The position numbers and the translations under genes were made by a program. The notes beneath the pieces are model-generated. The model saw only the letters and a program-made list of their open reading frames with translations, was not told the DNA's origin and searched no databases. Of a stretch of 64,000 nucleotides of DNA, positions 33,544-44,395 are shown in pieces; within the stretch, counting starts at the first letter, position 1; each line of letters begins with the position of its first letter. Source of the DNA: Brachycybe producta. Taxonomy: Eukaryota; Arthropoda; Diplopoda; Playtdesmida; Andrognathidae. The stretch covers positions 2,575,045-2,639,044 of the forward strand of contig JAUPFP010000030.1 in assembly GCA_036925085.1 (NCBI GenBank). Direction: 5' to 3'.

Positions 33544-35535
33544 CTTTACAAACGAAAAGTCATCGTTATTTTATTGAAGTAGTTTTAGACATTAGGAGTT
33601 TTCAAACACTCACACGGTATCTGCGTACACTTCGCTGGAACTCCGTCGAAAGCCTCTTCTAAGTATAAGTATTCGTACAGAAAAAAAAGAAGCTACGATA
33701 ACCACAATTAGAACTGTTCCGATGATTCCGCTAACGATGATGATGATTTTTTCCGGCATATCTGAAATAAATCAATTCAAATTTTCAAACACTGATTAGT
33801 CTGTCTCTTAGGAGCAAATTTAAAAGTGACTTGAATGTGTTTTAGAAACTAGAATGAGACTGTAACCCAATCACTTAAGGGTATTTTTCATGTTGATATC
33901 GTTCAAAATAAACTATTTATGAAACAAAAAGTATCTAGCATCTAAACACTTTCAAGTTTCTCTTCATTTAGCACCTGAAAGACAAAAGAATTAGAGTTCG
34001 AGAGGCGCTTTTTCATTCACGTGTGATTTGACTTGAATCTAAGACGGAGATGATAATATCCGAAGTGACGTTGGTTTCGTTAAGACGGTCAAAAGCGACG
34101 CAACGATAAAGTCCCGCTTTTTTGGGTACGATCTTCTCTCGGTTCGAAAGGTCGCCTTCTAGATAAAGTGACCAGGAGTCGTTATTGTTTTCATGTTTGT
34201 GCATCCATTGATAGAACGGCTGCGGTTCGCCTTCGGACTCGCATTTTAGTTCGTTGCGTTCTTTAAGTTTGACTTTGACGTTTTTTGATTTGATTTGGCC
34301 GTTAACTGATATGTTCAGTTCTCTCTCTGTATCTAAATATAACATTACAAAATAAATTTTGATACAGTTAAGATCGAGTTAAATGAGTTTAACGAAAGAA
34401 AAATCATTACGTTGTAAAATTAACAACGTTTCATTGAGTGAATGCTGAAGAATCGTAGAATTCTCGGCTACACACTTGATTTCTGTCTGATTTCGTATGA
34501 GATTCATTTTGTTCCATCTCAGATCCGATGAACTTGTCCCATTTGGAGAAACCTGTCCGTCCACCACCCAAAATAGTTCCCTCATCATGTCACTTTCAAA
34601 AACGCATTTCAAGTTAACATTCATTTCATTATTCCACGGTCCATACAGTTTCGTAACTTTCGCTCCGTTCCATCGTATCTCTGGTTTCATAACAACTAAG
34701 GAAGAAAATAAAACTAGCAAAAGTTTATACTTATGTTTAAATTTTAATAAAACAATATTCTTACACGTGACGTTTATTTTTTCCGATATGACTCCATCGT
34801 GATTAGCATTTGCACAGGCAGTACACTGCCACTGAGCACCGTCCGTGTTGTTTTTGGCATTATTTATCGTGAACGTGCAATTGTTCGTATTCGTACCATT
34901 TCCAATCACGTACTGATATCTGTTTCGAATCGCAAGCGGAGATCCGTTTCGTGACCAACTGCAGTCGGTTACTGTAACGTTGTACTCGCAATAAAGAGTT
35001 AAACTGCTTCCTTCGCCTACGTACAACGTTTTATTACTAACTTTTATGATTTTTACACCTGTACTGCTACAACCTAGAAAGTTGCAAAGCAAAAAGACAA
35101 AATAGCCTTATAACTAACGTAAAGAGTAATAAGAATTATGGTGGGATTAAACTGTAAACGCCTTTTGAACTCTTAATTATTTTATCTTTCAGGTGCAAAA
35201 CCAAGAAAAAACTTGAAAGTGGTTTAGAAACTAGAAGTACAGCTTAATCACAAAATGGGATTTTCAATGTTGATTGATATTTTTCAAGATAACCATTTTA
35301 GGCGAGTTTGAAAAATGACTGAACTTTTAGTCAGGCCATATTTTTTTGTTTAAATCTGTGTCTATAAAAAAAAAGTTAGTTTTGAAAGATATGAACATGA
35401 AAATCCTCTTAAGTGATCGAACAACCCTTCAAGTTTCTAAAAAACACTTTCTCGTTCCTCCATCTTATATTCACTTCTTGCAAGCTGCAGATTCCTGAGA
35501 ATGACTACGAGTACGATACACCAAAACGGATTCAT
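33018..35535 (-). CDS. Immunoglobulin-superfamily membrane receptor, copy 1 (3 Ig + TM + ITIM-like tail)
   Basis: Six coding exons on the minus strand: 35535-35475 (signal peptide, MNPFWCIVLVV...), 35073-34765 (Ig1), 34695-34411 (Ig2), 34332-34021 (Ig3), 33761-33614 (transmembrane) and 33543-33018 (tail, stop TGA at 33020-33018). They sum to 1641 nt, 546 residues. Ig exons are all phase 1-1, the usual arrangement for shuffled Ig domains. Ig1 has four cysteines (LYC...WQC plus an extra DC/NC pair) and many N-glycosylation sequons. The membrane span IIIIVSGIIGTVLIVVIVASFF is at about residues 328-350, followed by basic residues. The tail of about 195 residues holds PPRPPKLKP (SH3-binding type), GYVMPDRPDLLP (Tyr 505) and SVYSTI near the C-terminus (Tyr 536). 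I read it as a cell-surface adhesion or signalling receptor; I cannot assign a named family. A paralogue lies 4.5-5.4 kb away. An acceptor at 35586-35587 suggests a spliced 5' UTR. Confidence 0.85.
33785..33980. mobile_element. Family A element in Ig3-TM intron of receptor copy 1
   Basis: It has GTTTTAGAAACTAGAATGAG and AACACTTTCAAGTTTCTCTT with a short middle. A copy sits in the equivalent intron of copy 2 (38282-38640), so insertion may predate the duplication. Confidence 0.7.
35142..35470. mobile_element. Family A element in signal-Ig1 intron of receptor copy 1
   Basis: It runs from GGTGGGATTAAACTGTAAACG to TCAAGTTTCTAAAAAACAC. The paralogous intron of copy 2 also carries one. Confidence 0.7.
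35475..35535 (-). CDS. Signal-peptide exon of Ig receptor copy 1
   Basis: ATG at 35535 opens a 20-codon hydrophobic leader (MNPFWC...LQLAR) followed by donor GTGAAT after one extra base. It was found by aligning it with the same exon in copy 2. The phase 1 end joins exactly to Ig1, giving SCSS at the junction. The leader is too short for a long ORF and would be missed by ORF length filters. Confidence 0.8.
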
Positions 35536-36974
35536 CTTGTTGTTGTCACTGGCTCGAACCTCTTTTTAATGTTGCTGATTGTGAACTACAGAAAATAAAG
35601 GAAGCAAAATAGTTTATTTTTGTACAAAGCAGCTTGACTATCACTTTCGATAAATAAGAAACAATTTCAACTTGTTTCATTTTTGAAATTAAAAGATAAA
35701 ATTTTACACATTCATTCATATCCATCGGAGATTTGTCCTTTTTTTTCCTTTTTCACTTTCACAAAATAAGGACGCCATCAATAAAAAAACCCACACCTAT
35801 TTCACCTTTTCCAACCAATGTATGGCCAACAGTGTAACAACAATTAGCCAACGTTGGCACAACTCATTCGTGCTACCTGGGTTCGCAGTAGTTGTTCATA
35901 TACTGCTATAAGTAAATTAAATTAATGTCAATTATTTTCTGTATAATTTAATTGAAATCATAAATTTTATTTATATTATATATATTTGAATTTTTAGAAA
36001 GTTTTCAGTCATTTTTAGAACCCTTAAAATACCTCACAGCTTCTCTAAAGACGCTTACCAACCCTGGATATAAGAAACCTTAACCACACTAGTTAATTAA
36101 CAAACCCTGGTGAGCTCATTTAATCCTTCAATTGGCCCATGGCCCATTTATAATTCTCTGTCGGGGGGGGGGGGGGCGATTTGCTGCCTAGGCGCGCGCC
36201 TAGGGCCACCAATGGTTAGAACTTAGAAACACCAAAAAAGTCAAACCTTTAATTTATGTATATAAAGCTATGTAAAAATTAATTGCAACCACGTCAGAGC
36301 TAATTAATTTCATCAATTTCTTCATTAAAAAATTTTATTGAAATAAAAAAAAAGTAGATGTATTTCAGAACAACTTTACGTAAAAAAAAATTTCTTAATT
36401 TTGTTATACATTTTATTTTAATTATTTTTAACAATAGTCCATTTAAAAGACCACAAAAATGATTTCTCTGTTAAAAAACAAAATGACTGAACTAAAAAGT
36501 TCAGTCATTTTTAGGATTTTATTTTTATTTTATAACAATCTTCGCATTCAATTTGAATTGATACAAAAATTAGATATTATTGGTTATAAATTTTAGCTAA
36601 TTAATAATTAAGACAAAATTGACAAATTGTTTTAGATGTTCAAAAATACGTGCACTTTTGTTTTATTTCAATAAAGATTTTCATGTAATATTGACTGAAA
36701 CTGACGAAATTTACACATGATGAAGTACACAAAAGTTTATAATTGCATTTTGGTTGCTATTTATTTTTTCCATAGCTGTAATGTACATACAACAAATTAT
36801 TAAGTACCAATGTACCAAGGGCCCCGAAACCCTACAGGGCCTAGAATGCCTTAACAGTTAAAAACGCACCAGTGTTCTCAGCTTCTCATTGATATTCATA
36901 CGGTACTTCAGTTTAGTGTCATAAATTGAGCTCTTTTTAGAAATTCAGTTCATACATTTATCTAAAATACGCAT

Positions 36975-37273
36975 TACAATTACAATTACAAAAAGTACTC
37001 TGCTAGCAGCCAAATAGGCCTACGGCAGAGGGACATAAAAGTCCAGATGCAGCATTAAGCATTGTCAAGCACATATACATGCACATATATTAAAAAAACA
37101 AAATAAATATACAATTGTCAATCACACAAAACAAAATTATCCCCAGTCACCACTGCCTCAGGAAGAGAGTTCCATTGTCTTATAACTCTAGGAAAAAAAA
37201 TACCAATAATATGAATCTGTCCTAGAAAAAATCTTCCTAATTTTCCTAGAGTGGTCAGCCCTGCACATGTATA
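36975..37273 (-). mobile_element. 5'-truncated LINE 3' end (RT C-terminus)
   Basis: On the minus strand the frame reads CRADHSRKIRKIFSRTDS, then FFPRVIRQWNSLPEAVV, the R-x-I-x-x-WN-x-LP signature seen at the end of LINE reverse-transcriptase ORFs (Jockey/CR1-like group). A short 3' UTR follows and then a tail of (TAATTG)-type repeats at 36975-36990. Copy 1 of the duplication has an uninterrupted sequence at this point (around 32825), so the insertion edges are clear and it postdates the duplication. Confidence 0.85.
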
Positions 37274-37504
37274 CATGCCATGCACACCTACAAGTGAGAG
37301 GCGCTAAAAATGTGCATATTATGTCAATTGCATTTTGAAAAGGGGAAATAAAAAGTTGATGAGAAAAAGTGAAGCACAACAGAAATGAAACAAAACTGTT
37401 ATCAATTTCCTGGAGAAAGTGAAAAACAATTCGCAATGATTAATGAGTCAAAAGGTCACTGAGTAAAGGGCCCCCTCATAGTCATAAGGAATATTGACGT
37501 ACGG

Positions 37505-38018
37505 TCAGCGACTATTATCAAATGCGACAATTGTGGAGTAAATGGAATTATCCGTTCCGACATGACATCGTTCGGAACTCGAACTCGAAGGCAATAAATC
37601 GGGTCTATCCGGCATAACGTACTCGCTGTTACAGCCGTTCTGCTGCTGACGTTCTTGTTGCTGTTGTTTCTTACCATACATAGTTTCCGTAAACAATAAC
37701 TGTCTCGGTAACGGTTGTGGTGCTTTTTGAAAACCGAAACGCATCGTTGCCGTTGCCGAATGAGACGATCCGAGTGTGTTGGAAAAACCTCCATATCCTG
37801 TTGTAGGCTTCAGTTTCGGTGGTCTCGGAAGCATCCGTTTCGATGGTGGTGATGACGGCAAACTCGATGCGCCGTCCGATAGAAACATCAATGAAGTCGA
37901 TCTCGGTGGAAGCAGAGGAAGTGGAATCGAGGGAGGCGGTGGAATTAGAGTTTCTTGCAATCGTCTCGGAGATTCTCCATCTTCTTCTTGTCCTCCTCTT
38001 CCGCCTCCTCCTCCTCCT
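37505..38018 (-). CDS. Cytoplasmic-tail exon of Ig receptor copy 2
   Basis: This tail has the same layout as copy 1: Gly-rich start (GGGGGGRGGQEEDGE), IPPPPSIPLPLLPPRSTS, PPRPPKLKP, a Gln run, EYVMPDRPDLLP and DNSIYSTIVAF. The tyrosine motifs and their surroundings are almost unchanged between the copies while linker residues differ, which suggests selection on the signalling motifs. Confidence 0.82.
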
Positions 38019-40889
38019 CTTTACAACGAAACGTCATCATTATTTTATTGAAGTAGTTTTAGACATTATTAGTTTTCAAACACTTACACGGCATCTGCGT
38101 ACATTTTGCTGGAACTTCGCCGAAAAACTCTACTACGTATAAGTAATCGTATCGTAAAAAAACAAGTTACGATAATCGCAGTTAGAACTGTCACGATGAT
38201 GCCGCTAATGACGATGAACACTTCTTGAGTCATTTCTACAATAAAGAAACTCAAATTATATAATAAAAAATATGAAATAATACGATCGATTTTCAAACTC
38301 TTGAATTATTTTGTGTGTCAGGAGCGAAATTAAGAGAAACTAGAAAGTGTTTTAGAAACTAGAAGGGTAGCGCAATCACTTAAGTGTATTTTCATGTTGA
38401 CATCTTTCAAAACAAGCTTTTTATCTTAGTTTGAAAATGACCCAACTTTAAGTAGACAATATTTTTTTAATTTGTGTCGATAAAAAGTTTATTTTGAACA
38501 ATATATATCAACATGAAAATACATTTAAGTGATTAATTTGTGCTACCATTCCAGCTAATTCTAAAACACTTTCAGGATTTTCTGTATTTTGTACCTGAAA
38601 ACAGAATAACCAGAGTTCGAAAGGGGCGTTTACACTTTAAACCCGCCTTAATTAACTCACGTGCGATGTGACTTGAATCTAAGACGGTGATGATGATATC
38701 CGAAGTGACGTTGGTTTCGTTAAGACGGTCAAAAGCGACGCAACGATAAAGACCCGCTTTTGTGGGTACGATCTTCTGTCGGTTCGAAAAGACGCCTTCT
38801 ACATAAAGTGCCCCGGAGCCATCCTTGTCTTCATTCATGTGCAGCCATCGATAGAACGGCTGCGGTTCGCCTTCGGACTCGCATTTTAGTTCGTTGCGTT
38901 CTTTAAATTTGACTTTGACGTTTCCCGATTTGATTTGGCCGTTAACTGATATGTTCAGTTTTCTCTCTGTATCTACATATAACATTACAAAATAAACTTT
39001 AATACAATTAAGATCGAGGTAAATGAGTTTAACGAAAGAAAAATCAATTACGTTGTAAAATGAGCAATGTGTCACTGATTAGTCTGATTCTATACACAAA
39101 ATTCATGTAATATTCGACTACACATTTGATTTCTTTCTGATTTTGCATAGATTTCCATTTTTTCCATGTCAGTTCCGATGAACTTGTTCCAAATTGGAAG
39201 TAAACCTTTCCGTCCAACTCCCAAAATAGATAATTGTCGATGCCACTGTCAGAAACACATTTTAAGTTAACATCCATTCCATCATTCCACGGAGCATACA
39301 GTTTCATAACTTTGGTTCCGTTCCATCGTATCTCTGGTTTCGATAAAACTAAAGATCAAAGCAAAACCAGTTTAGGTTTAATTTTTTTTTTAAAAAAACG
39401 TTCCTCTCTTCTTTTTTCCAAGTGTAATACGAAGAGAGTGTATTAGAAACACTTGAATGTGTATTAGAAACTAGAAGAGTACCTATAAATCAATTAAGGA
39501 CAATATGAAAATACCCTTAAGTAATTGAACGACCCTTCTAGCTTCTAAAACAATGTCTAGTTTCTCCTAATTTTGCCCCTGAAAGACAGAATAATCAAGA
39601 GTTCAAAAATCAGCCATTGAGCTATTCATTTCGAGGCTTTCTAAAACGATTACTTATTATTACAAGTGTATATTCAACTAAACAATATTCTTACATTTGA
39701 CATTTATCTTTTTCGATTCAACTCCATTGTGATCGGCAGTTGCGGAGGCAATGCACTGCCACTGAGCATCGTCCTTGTTCTTTTCGACATTCTTTATAGT
39801 GAACGTGCAATCGTTCGTATTCGTACCATTTAAACTCACGTACTGATATCTTTCTCGAATCGAAACCGAAGATCCGTTTCGTAACCACTCGCAGTTGGGT
39901 ACTTTAATGTTGTACTCGCAATAAAGCGTTAAATTGCTTCCTTCGCTTACGTACACCTTTTCCGGGCTAATTTTTCCGATTGTCAATTGTGTATTGCTCG
40001 AACCTAAGAAAATACAAAGCAAAAAGGTGAAGACCTACGCAAAGATTAATCAGAATTATGATGGTTTTTAAAGTATAAACGCTTTTCGAAGTGGTTTAGA
40101 AACTAGAAAGGCAGCTCAATCACTTCAACAGCATTTTCATCTGTTAAAATAAGCTTTTTTTGTCAGGTTGAAAATGACTTAACTTTAAGCAGATTATATT
40201 TTTAAGACTTTTGGTTAAATAGGATGTTGAATGAAAAGGGGAAAATGCTTGGGATTGATCTCGAAATCTTATGGATCGAATAACTCGAGAAAGGAATGTG
40301 ATTACGAGATGCGGATTTTTTTTTTGTTTATTTGACACGTTACATTGATTTCACGTTTCAGCAGCCACAGTAGTTATTTTTTATAATTTTTAGAAACAAA
40401 TTTTGAGTTTTTCAGTCATAATAAATAGTTTGTGGATCATATAACTAAAGAAGAGATTGAAGGAATCCTATAAGCTTTTGTTGCATTGATATGTTTCCGA
40501 CTTGCAGTAAGAAATAACAATTTCAATTTGCATTAAGTTTATTTTAAACTTCCTATGTTTGCAGATACAAAGCATGTAAACCCATACATACTACTGGACT
40601 AGGTATCCAAATGCTTGCAGAATAACAGAAATCTAAAAACATTGCCATTTACTAAAAATTTTTCTCTATAAAAAATGTATTTTCAAAAATATCAACATTA
40701 AAATACTCTTTATGTGATCGAGCTAATCGTCTAGTTTCTAAAATACTTCCTTAATTGTCCTAATTTTGCTTCTGAAAAACAGAATAATCAGATTCTCGAA
40801 AATCAGCTGTTCATAATAAACCACCTTAACTCACATCTTGCAAGCTGTATATTAATGAGGATGACCACGGTACACCAAAACGGATTCAT
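37505..40889 (-). CDS. Immunoglobulin-superfamily membrane receptor, copy 2 (tandem paralogue)
   Basis: Six coding exons on the minus strand: 40889-40835 (signal peptide MNPFWCTVVILINIQLAR), 40003-39695 (Ig1), 39348-39052 (Ig2), 38972-38661 (Ig3), 38235-38088 (transmembrane) and 38018-37505 (tail, stop TGA at 37507-37505). They sum to 1635 nt, 544 residues. Order, phases and most exon lengths equal copy 1 (Ig1 309, Ig3 312 and TM 148 nt in both). Ig2 is 12 nt longer and its C-terminal third is very different. The tail keeps PPRPPKLKP, EYVMPDRPDLLP (Tyr 507) and SIYSTI (Tyr 534). The membrane span is VFIVISGIIVTVLTAIIVTCFF, followed by RLLIRSRVFRR. No stop or frameshift is visible, so this is a functional paralogue by sequence. 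The gene is 0.9 kb longer than copy 1 because of extra repeats in introns. Confidence 0.85.
38282..38640. mobile_element. Family A element in Ig3-TM intron of receptor copy 2
   Basis: It starts ACGATCGATTTTCAAACTC, has AAACTAGAAGGGTAGCGC, and ends GGCGTTTACACTTTAAACCC. Confidence 0.75.
39447..39618. mobile_element. Short family A element in Ig1-Ig2 intron of receptor copy 2
   Basis: Only TATTAGAAACTAGAAGAGTA, a brief middle and CCCTTCTAGCTTCTAAAACA through AAAAATCAGCC remain. Copy 1 lacks it. Confidence 0.7.
40062..40829. mobile_element. Family A element split by an insertion, signal-Ig1 intron of receptor copy 2
   Basis: The left half is 40062-40215 and the right half 40640-40829, ending ATCAGCTGTTCATAATAAAC then CACCTTAA. 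About 425 bp of unrelated sequence sits between. Confidence 0.65.
40835..40889 (-). CDS. Signal-peptide exon of Ig receptor copy 2
   Basis: An ATG at 40889 preceded by a run of ACA/ACAACA repeats opens an 18-codon leader, then one base and donor GTGAGT. It joins T|GT to make the Cys codon at the start of Ig1. An acceptor (TTTTTTTAG) at 40978-40979 just upstream, conserved in copy 1, suggests the ATG exon begins at about 40977 with untranslated sequence and that an earlier non-coding exon exists. Confidence 0.8.
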
Positions 40890-41280
40890 CGTGTTGTTGT
40901 TGTTGTTGTTTTCACAGGGCCACAATCCAAGTGTAACAATGGCATCATACCTGTTTTTGAATGTTGTTGATTATAAACTAAAAAAATAAAGAAAGGAAAC
41001 AGAATAGTTTATTTTGTACAAAACAGTTTGATTTTCACTTTCGATAAATAAGAAACAATTTTACCTTGTTTCATTTTTTTGAATTAAAAAGATAAAACTT
41101 GACACAAATTGGTTCCATATTATTTGAAATTGGTTTTATTACTCATCGTCTGAATGAAGCACCAAATATTTCAGATCATTACAAAACATCATCAAACGGT
41201 GATTGACATTTTACCTGTTTTCCCCGCCTCCCACAAAATAAGGACTTCCATCAATAACTTAAAAACCCACATCCAAACAT

Positions 41281-42761
41281 AACAACATATCAATCGTACG
41301 CACACACAATTATTATACATATTATTATTATATATACAACAAGACAGACAGACAGACATATAGAGAGAAAAATGAAATTATTAACAACAAAAAACACACA
41401 CAAAAGACATTTTTTTTTACTCTTTGGTGAGGAACTTAAAAAAATCGTAACAGGTACAAGAATCCAAAAAACAGTTCGAGAAGTTTAAAAATTAAGAAAA
41501 AAACAACACGAAAAATTGGAAAATAAGAAGAAATAGTACAATTGTGGTTTGTGCTCATGTAACAATTTGAACTATATTTTTGAAATTTAATAATAATAAA
41601 TTTAACCATCCCTTTTCTCCTAACTCCCCCCACTTAACATACTCTCTAACCATTGAATATCAATTTAAAACAAAAGTTAAACAAAAATAAATTGATAAAC
41701 AAAATTAAGAATTTATCATATTATAAATTTATATAAAATGATAATTAAAAACAAGAATAAAAAAATATAATCCCAAATAAGAAAAGACCAAGTTTCTGTT
41801 TAAAAATGGTATTTTTAAAGTTGTGAGGGGGGAAAAGAGATGTCTTTTGAAGTGAAATTGTAAAAAAAAACCCTATTTGTTAACTCAAGTTTACTGGTTT
41901 GGTTAATTTAATGAGAAAGCTTTTTTTCTCTTTAATATTCAATGGAAAATAAAAAAGGGGCTAGGTAAAATGAAAGAATAGGATGAGTCTAAAGCTGGGC
42001 AAAAAACGGTCAATTTTGGCTTGTTCAATCCTAGCTGTGGGAACATTCGCATTTTTTCAAATCGTAACACTTTGTAATGATGGGAAAATGAGCAATTAGT
42101 TAAAAAGGAGAAAAAAATAGACGATTTGCACATAAAATTTCAAACAAAATCAAAGGATTGACATGCCAGAAATAATCCAAAGAGTAATCTTGAGTTAATA
42201 AATGAAACCAATAGTCTTTCTAATCAATCAAATCAAACAATCTTAAACAATCAGTCAACTTCACATCATTTATTTATTTAATATTCAATTAAAATTATCT
42301 TTCAGAAACAATGAGTGATTTTTTTTAACTTTATTTTGTGATTATCAAATATAATGTCTTCATTTTGCCATAAAAATATTCAAATACTAAAAGAAAAAAA
42401 AATATTAGATACAAATTGATCGCAGTTTAAATGCAACTGCTCCTAGAAAGGCACAATACAGTTTAGCACTTTAGGTGTCATTTACGGAAGACAGTAAATA
42501 CATTATGTAGGGAATTTGGCCCTAATTGGGTTCTCGGAAGACACTTTTGAGTTTGCCACAAACACACATATAAGGAATGGATGGATCTCTCTTTCGATCC
42601 TACTGGAAACAAGTCTAAAATAACGGAAGCAAAGGGAGGGGAAAAAGGGAGGAAACATCACCGGGTGTCACAGCCTGGATGGATGGATGTGTGACGTCAC
42701 TTCAAAATTAACGTGTGCGTCAAACTTAGTAATAATAATTAACATGTATACAAATTGGAAT

Positions 42762-42792
<31 letters not shown>

Positions 42793-42799
42793 AACCTCA
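41281..42799. other. No gene recognised
   Basis: Intergenic AT-rich sequence between the receptor pair and ovo, with a (CAA)n run at 42768-42792 and TGGA repeats near 42680. Confidence 0.55.
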
Positions 42800-43065
42800 A
42801 AAAGCGTCACACATGCTTACGACACAACGACAAGTGTCGTAAATTCCTGTTTTATCTTGTGGTCTTACCGCGGGGGAAATAATCTGAAAGTAATCTTGGA
42901 AGAAAGTCTCGACGACGATCGTAGTCTTAACCTCGAGAACTTTCTCACTTACAAACTTGTGGGTACAGACGGATTCCTTGCAAACTTTCAGATTTGACAC
43001 GAGTTTATACTTCCGAAAACACGAAACCTTGATCGATATTCGTAATGTCTTAGAAAACAGAAAAA
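42800..43065. other. Coding-like, CpG-rich island of unknown gene
   Basis: CpG-rich codon-like sequence resembles the real exons nearby. On the minus strand a 96 bp segment (about 43052-42957) lies between a CTAAG acceptor and a GTAAGT donor and is open in one frame (TLRISIKVSCFRKYKLV...). The plus strand is also open. It may be an isolated exon or UTR; no protein is recognised. Confidence 0.3.
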
Positions 43066-43149
43066 ATAATTGCTTAAAATAAACCAACGTTATTGCGATT
43101 AAATCAAATGGATAAGACTAATAAGATTGAATCTAATTTAATGATATAG

Positions 43150-43530
43150 ACTTGAGCTAAGTTTAAAAATTCCTGTCTTTTGTTCGAGTGGTAGGAGTAT
43201 TGAAGGAGAATGACAAGATCCCAAAAATGGCAGGCAGCACTTACAGAATGGACGCATTGAATAGCATTAACACGAGATTCGTTTAACACGAAAACGAATA
43301 TTCCAGTCACTTCCATTTCATGTTAAATGGTTTCCACTCTACTTATCAATTTACAGTGGGGGGGGGGGGGGGGGGGGGAACCGTTTAACACGGAAAAATC
43401 GGATAACACAAAATATTTTGTCTGTCTGGTCCCTCAGGAATAACTTTCTTTTAGCACGAAATTCGTTTAACATCCATGATGCATTTTGATACAATGTTTA
43501 AATTCCTATCACTCCTACCAATCATGTGTT
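43150..43530. mobile_element. Possible pogo/Tigger-like element remnant with a G21 run
   Basis: ATTTACAGTG + G21 + AACCGTTTAACACGG then ATCGGATAACACAAAAT resembles pogo/Tigger termini. GATTCGTTTAACACGAAAACG (43270) and GCACGAAATTCGTTTAACATC (43455) are related. No transposase ORF was seen. Confidence 0.35.
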
Positions 43531-44017
43531 GCTATTTTTTTCTAGCAAAACAAAGTAATTATTATAATTATTACAAGACTCCTAGACAATGCAAGACACA
43601 ACAGACAGGATTTTTTCAAACGAAGCCTCGTTGAAGTAGTTATATTGCATTAACTAATTAATTATATATCATCATTACTATTATTATTATTATTATGCAA
43701 ATGTTTTGTTTTTGAATGGAGGACCAAAAAAAAAATATTTCAAAAAGAAATATTATTGATTGTATATCGATTAAGAAAAGATAAAAATATGTAAAATTTC
43801 AAAATGTCAACATTTTGGAAAATTTTACGGTTCAAAATTTTTTTTTTCATATTTTAAAATAAAAGAAATAAATTTTAAAATCATACAAAATGACAACAAA
43901 AATGGCGTGTCATCAGTGTATTTATAAAAGAAGAAAATTAAATGTCGCCCAGCGACGAAATTATAAAATTATCGTTGAAAATTCAAAACACTTGCTTTTA
44001 AAACAATCATCATCAAT

Positions 44018-44395
44018 TGACCACTTTTAAGATGGTTTTTCTCTTTATGAATAGCTAATTTTCAAACTCTGATTATTCTGTTTTTCAGAAGAGCAAAATT
44101 AAAAAGAAACTAGAAAGTATTTTAGAAACTAGAATGGTCGTAGCTTATAATCACTTAAGAGAGCATTTCCAATGTTGATGACGTCTTTCAAAATAAACTT
44201 TATATTATATAGAGAAAAATTAAAAAGTTGGCTCAAATAAAACGCTTATTTTGAAAGATATCAACATGAAAATACCCCGAAGTGATTGAGGCTACCCTTC
44301 TAGTTTCTAAAACACATTCAAATTACTCTTCCTTTTGCACCTCAAAGTCAGAATAATCAAGAGTTCAAAAGAGGCGTTTGCACTTTAAAACCACC
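44018..44395. mobile_element. Family A element downstream of ovo
   Basis: Near-complete: TTAAGATGGTTTTTCTC left end, AAACTAGAATGGTCG inside, and CACTTTAAAACCACCTTTAA right end. Confidence 0.75.

Larger units (their letters stand above)
32250..35815. repeat. Tandem segmental duplication, unit 1
   Basis: This unit holds Ig receptor copy 1. Matching non-coding flanks extend the homology beyond the genes: the 3' side (GAGCTCATTT...CCTAG.CGCGCGCC block at 32320-32400 against 36110-36200, and 32700-33010 against 36860-37440) and the 5' side (35480-35805 against 40840-41270, including the ACAAAATAAGGAC block). The unit is about 3.6 kb; unit 2 is about 5.2 kb because it gained insertions. Confidence 0.8.
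36040..41280. repeat. Tandem segmental duplication, unit 2
   Basis: This is the partner of 32250-35815, in direct orientation, and holds Ig receptor copy 2. It is enlarged by a LINE fragment (36975-37273), a sequence interrupting a family A element (about 40215-40640) and other AT-rich sequence. The junction between units is at about 35815-36040. Confidence 0.78.

Noticed and set aside
33018..38018. YVMP as a PI3-kinase docking site
   Set aside because: PI3K SH2 ligands need Met at +3; here Met is at +2 and Pro at +3.
43358..43378. G21 run as a functional G-quadruplex element
   Set aside because: Could be a homopolymer expansion or assembly artefact inside a decayed transposon; no supporting context.
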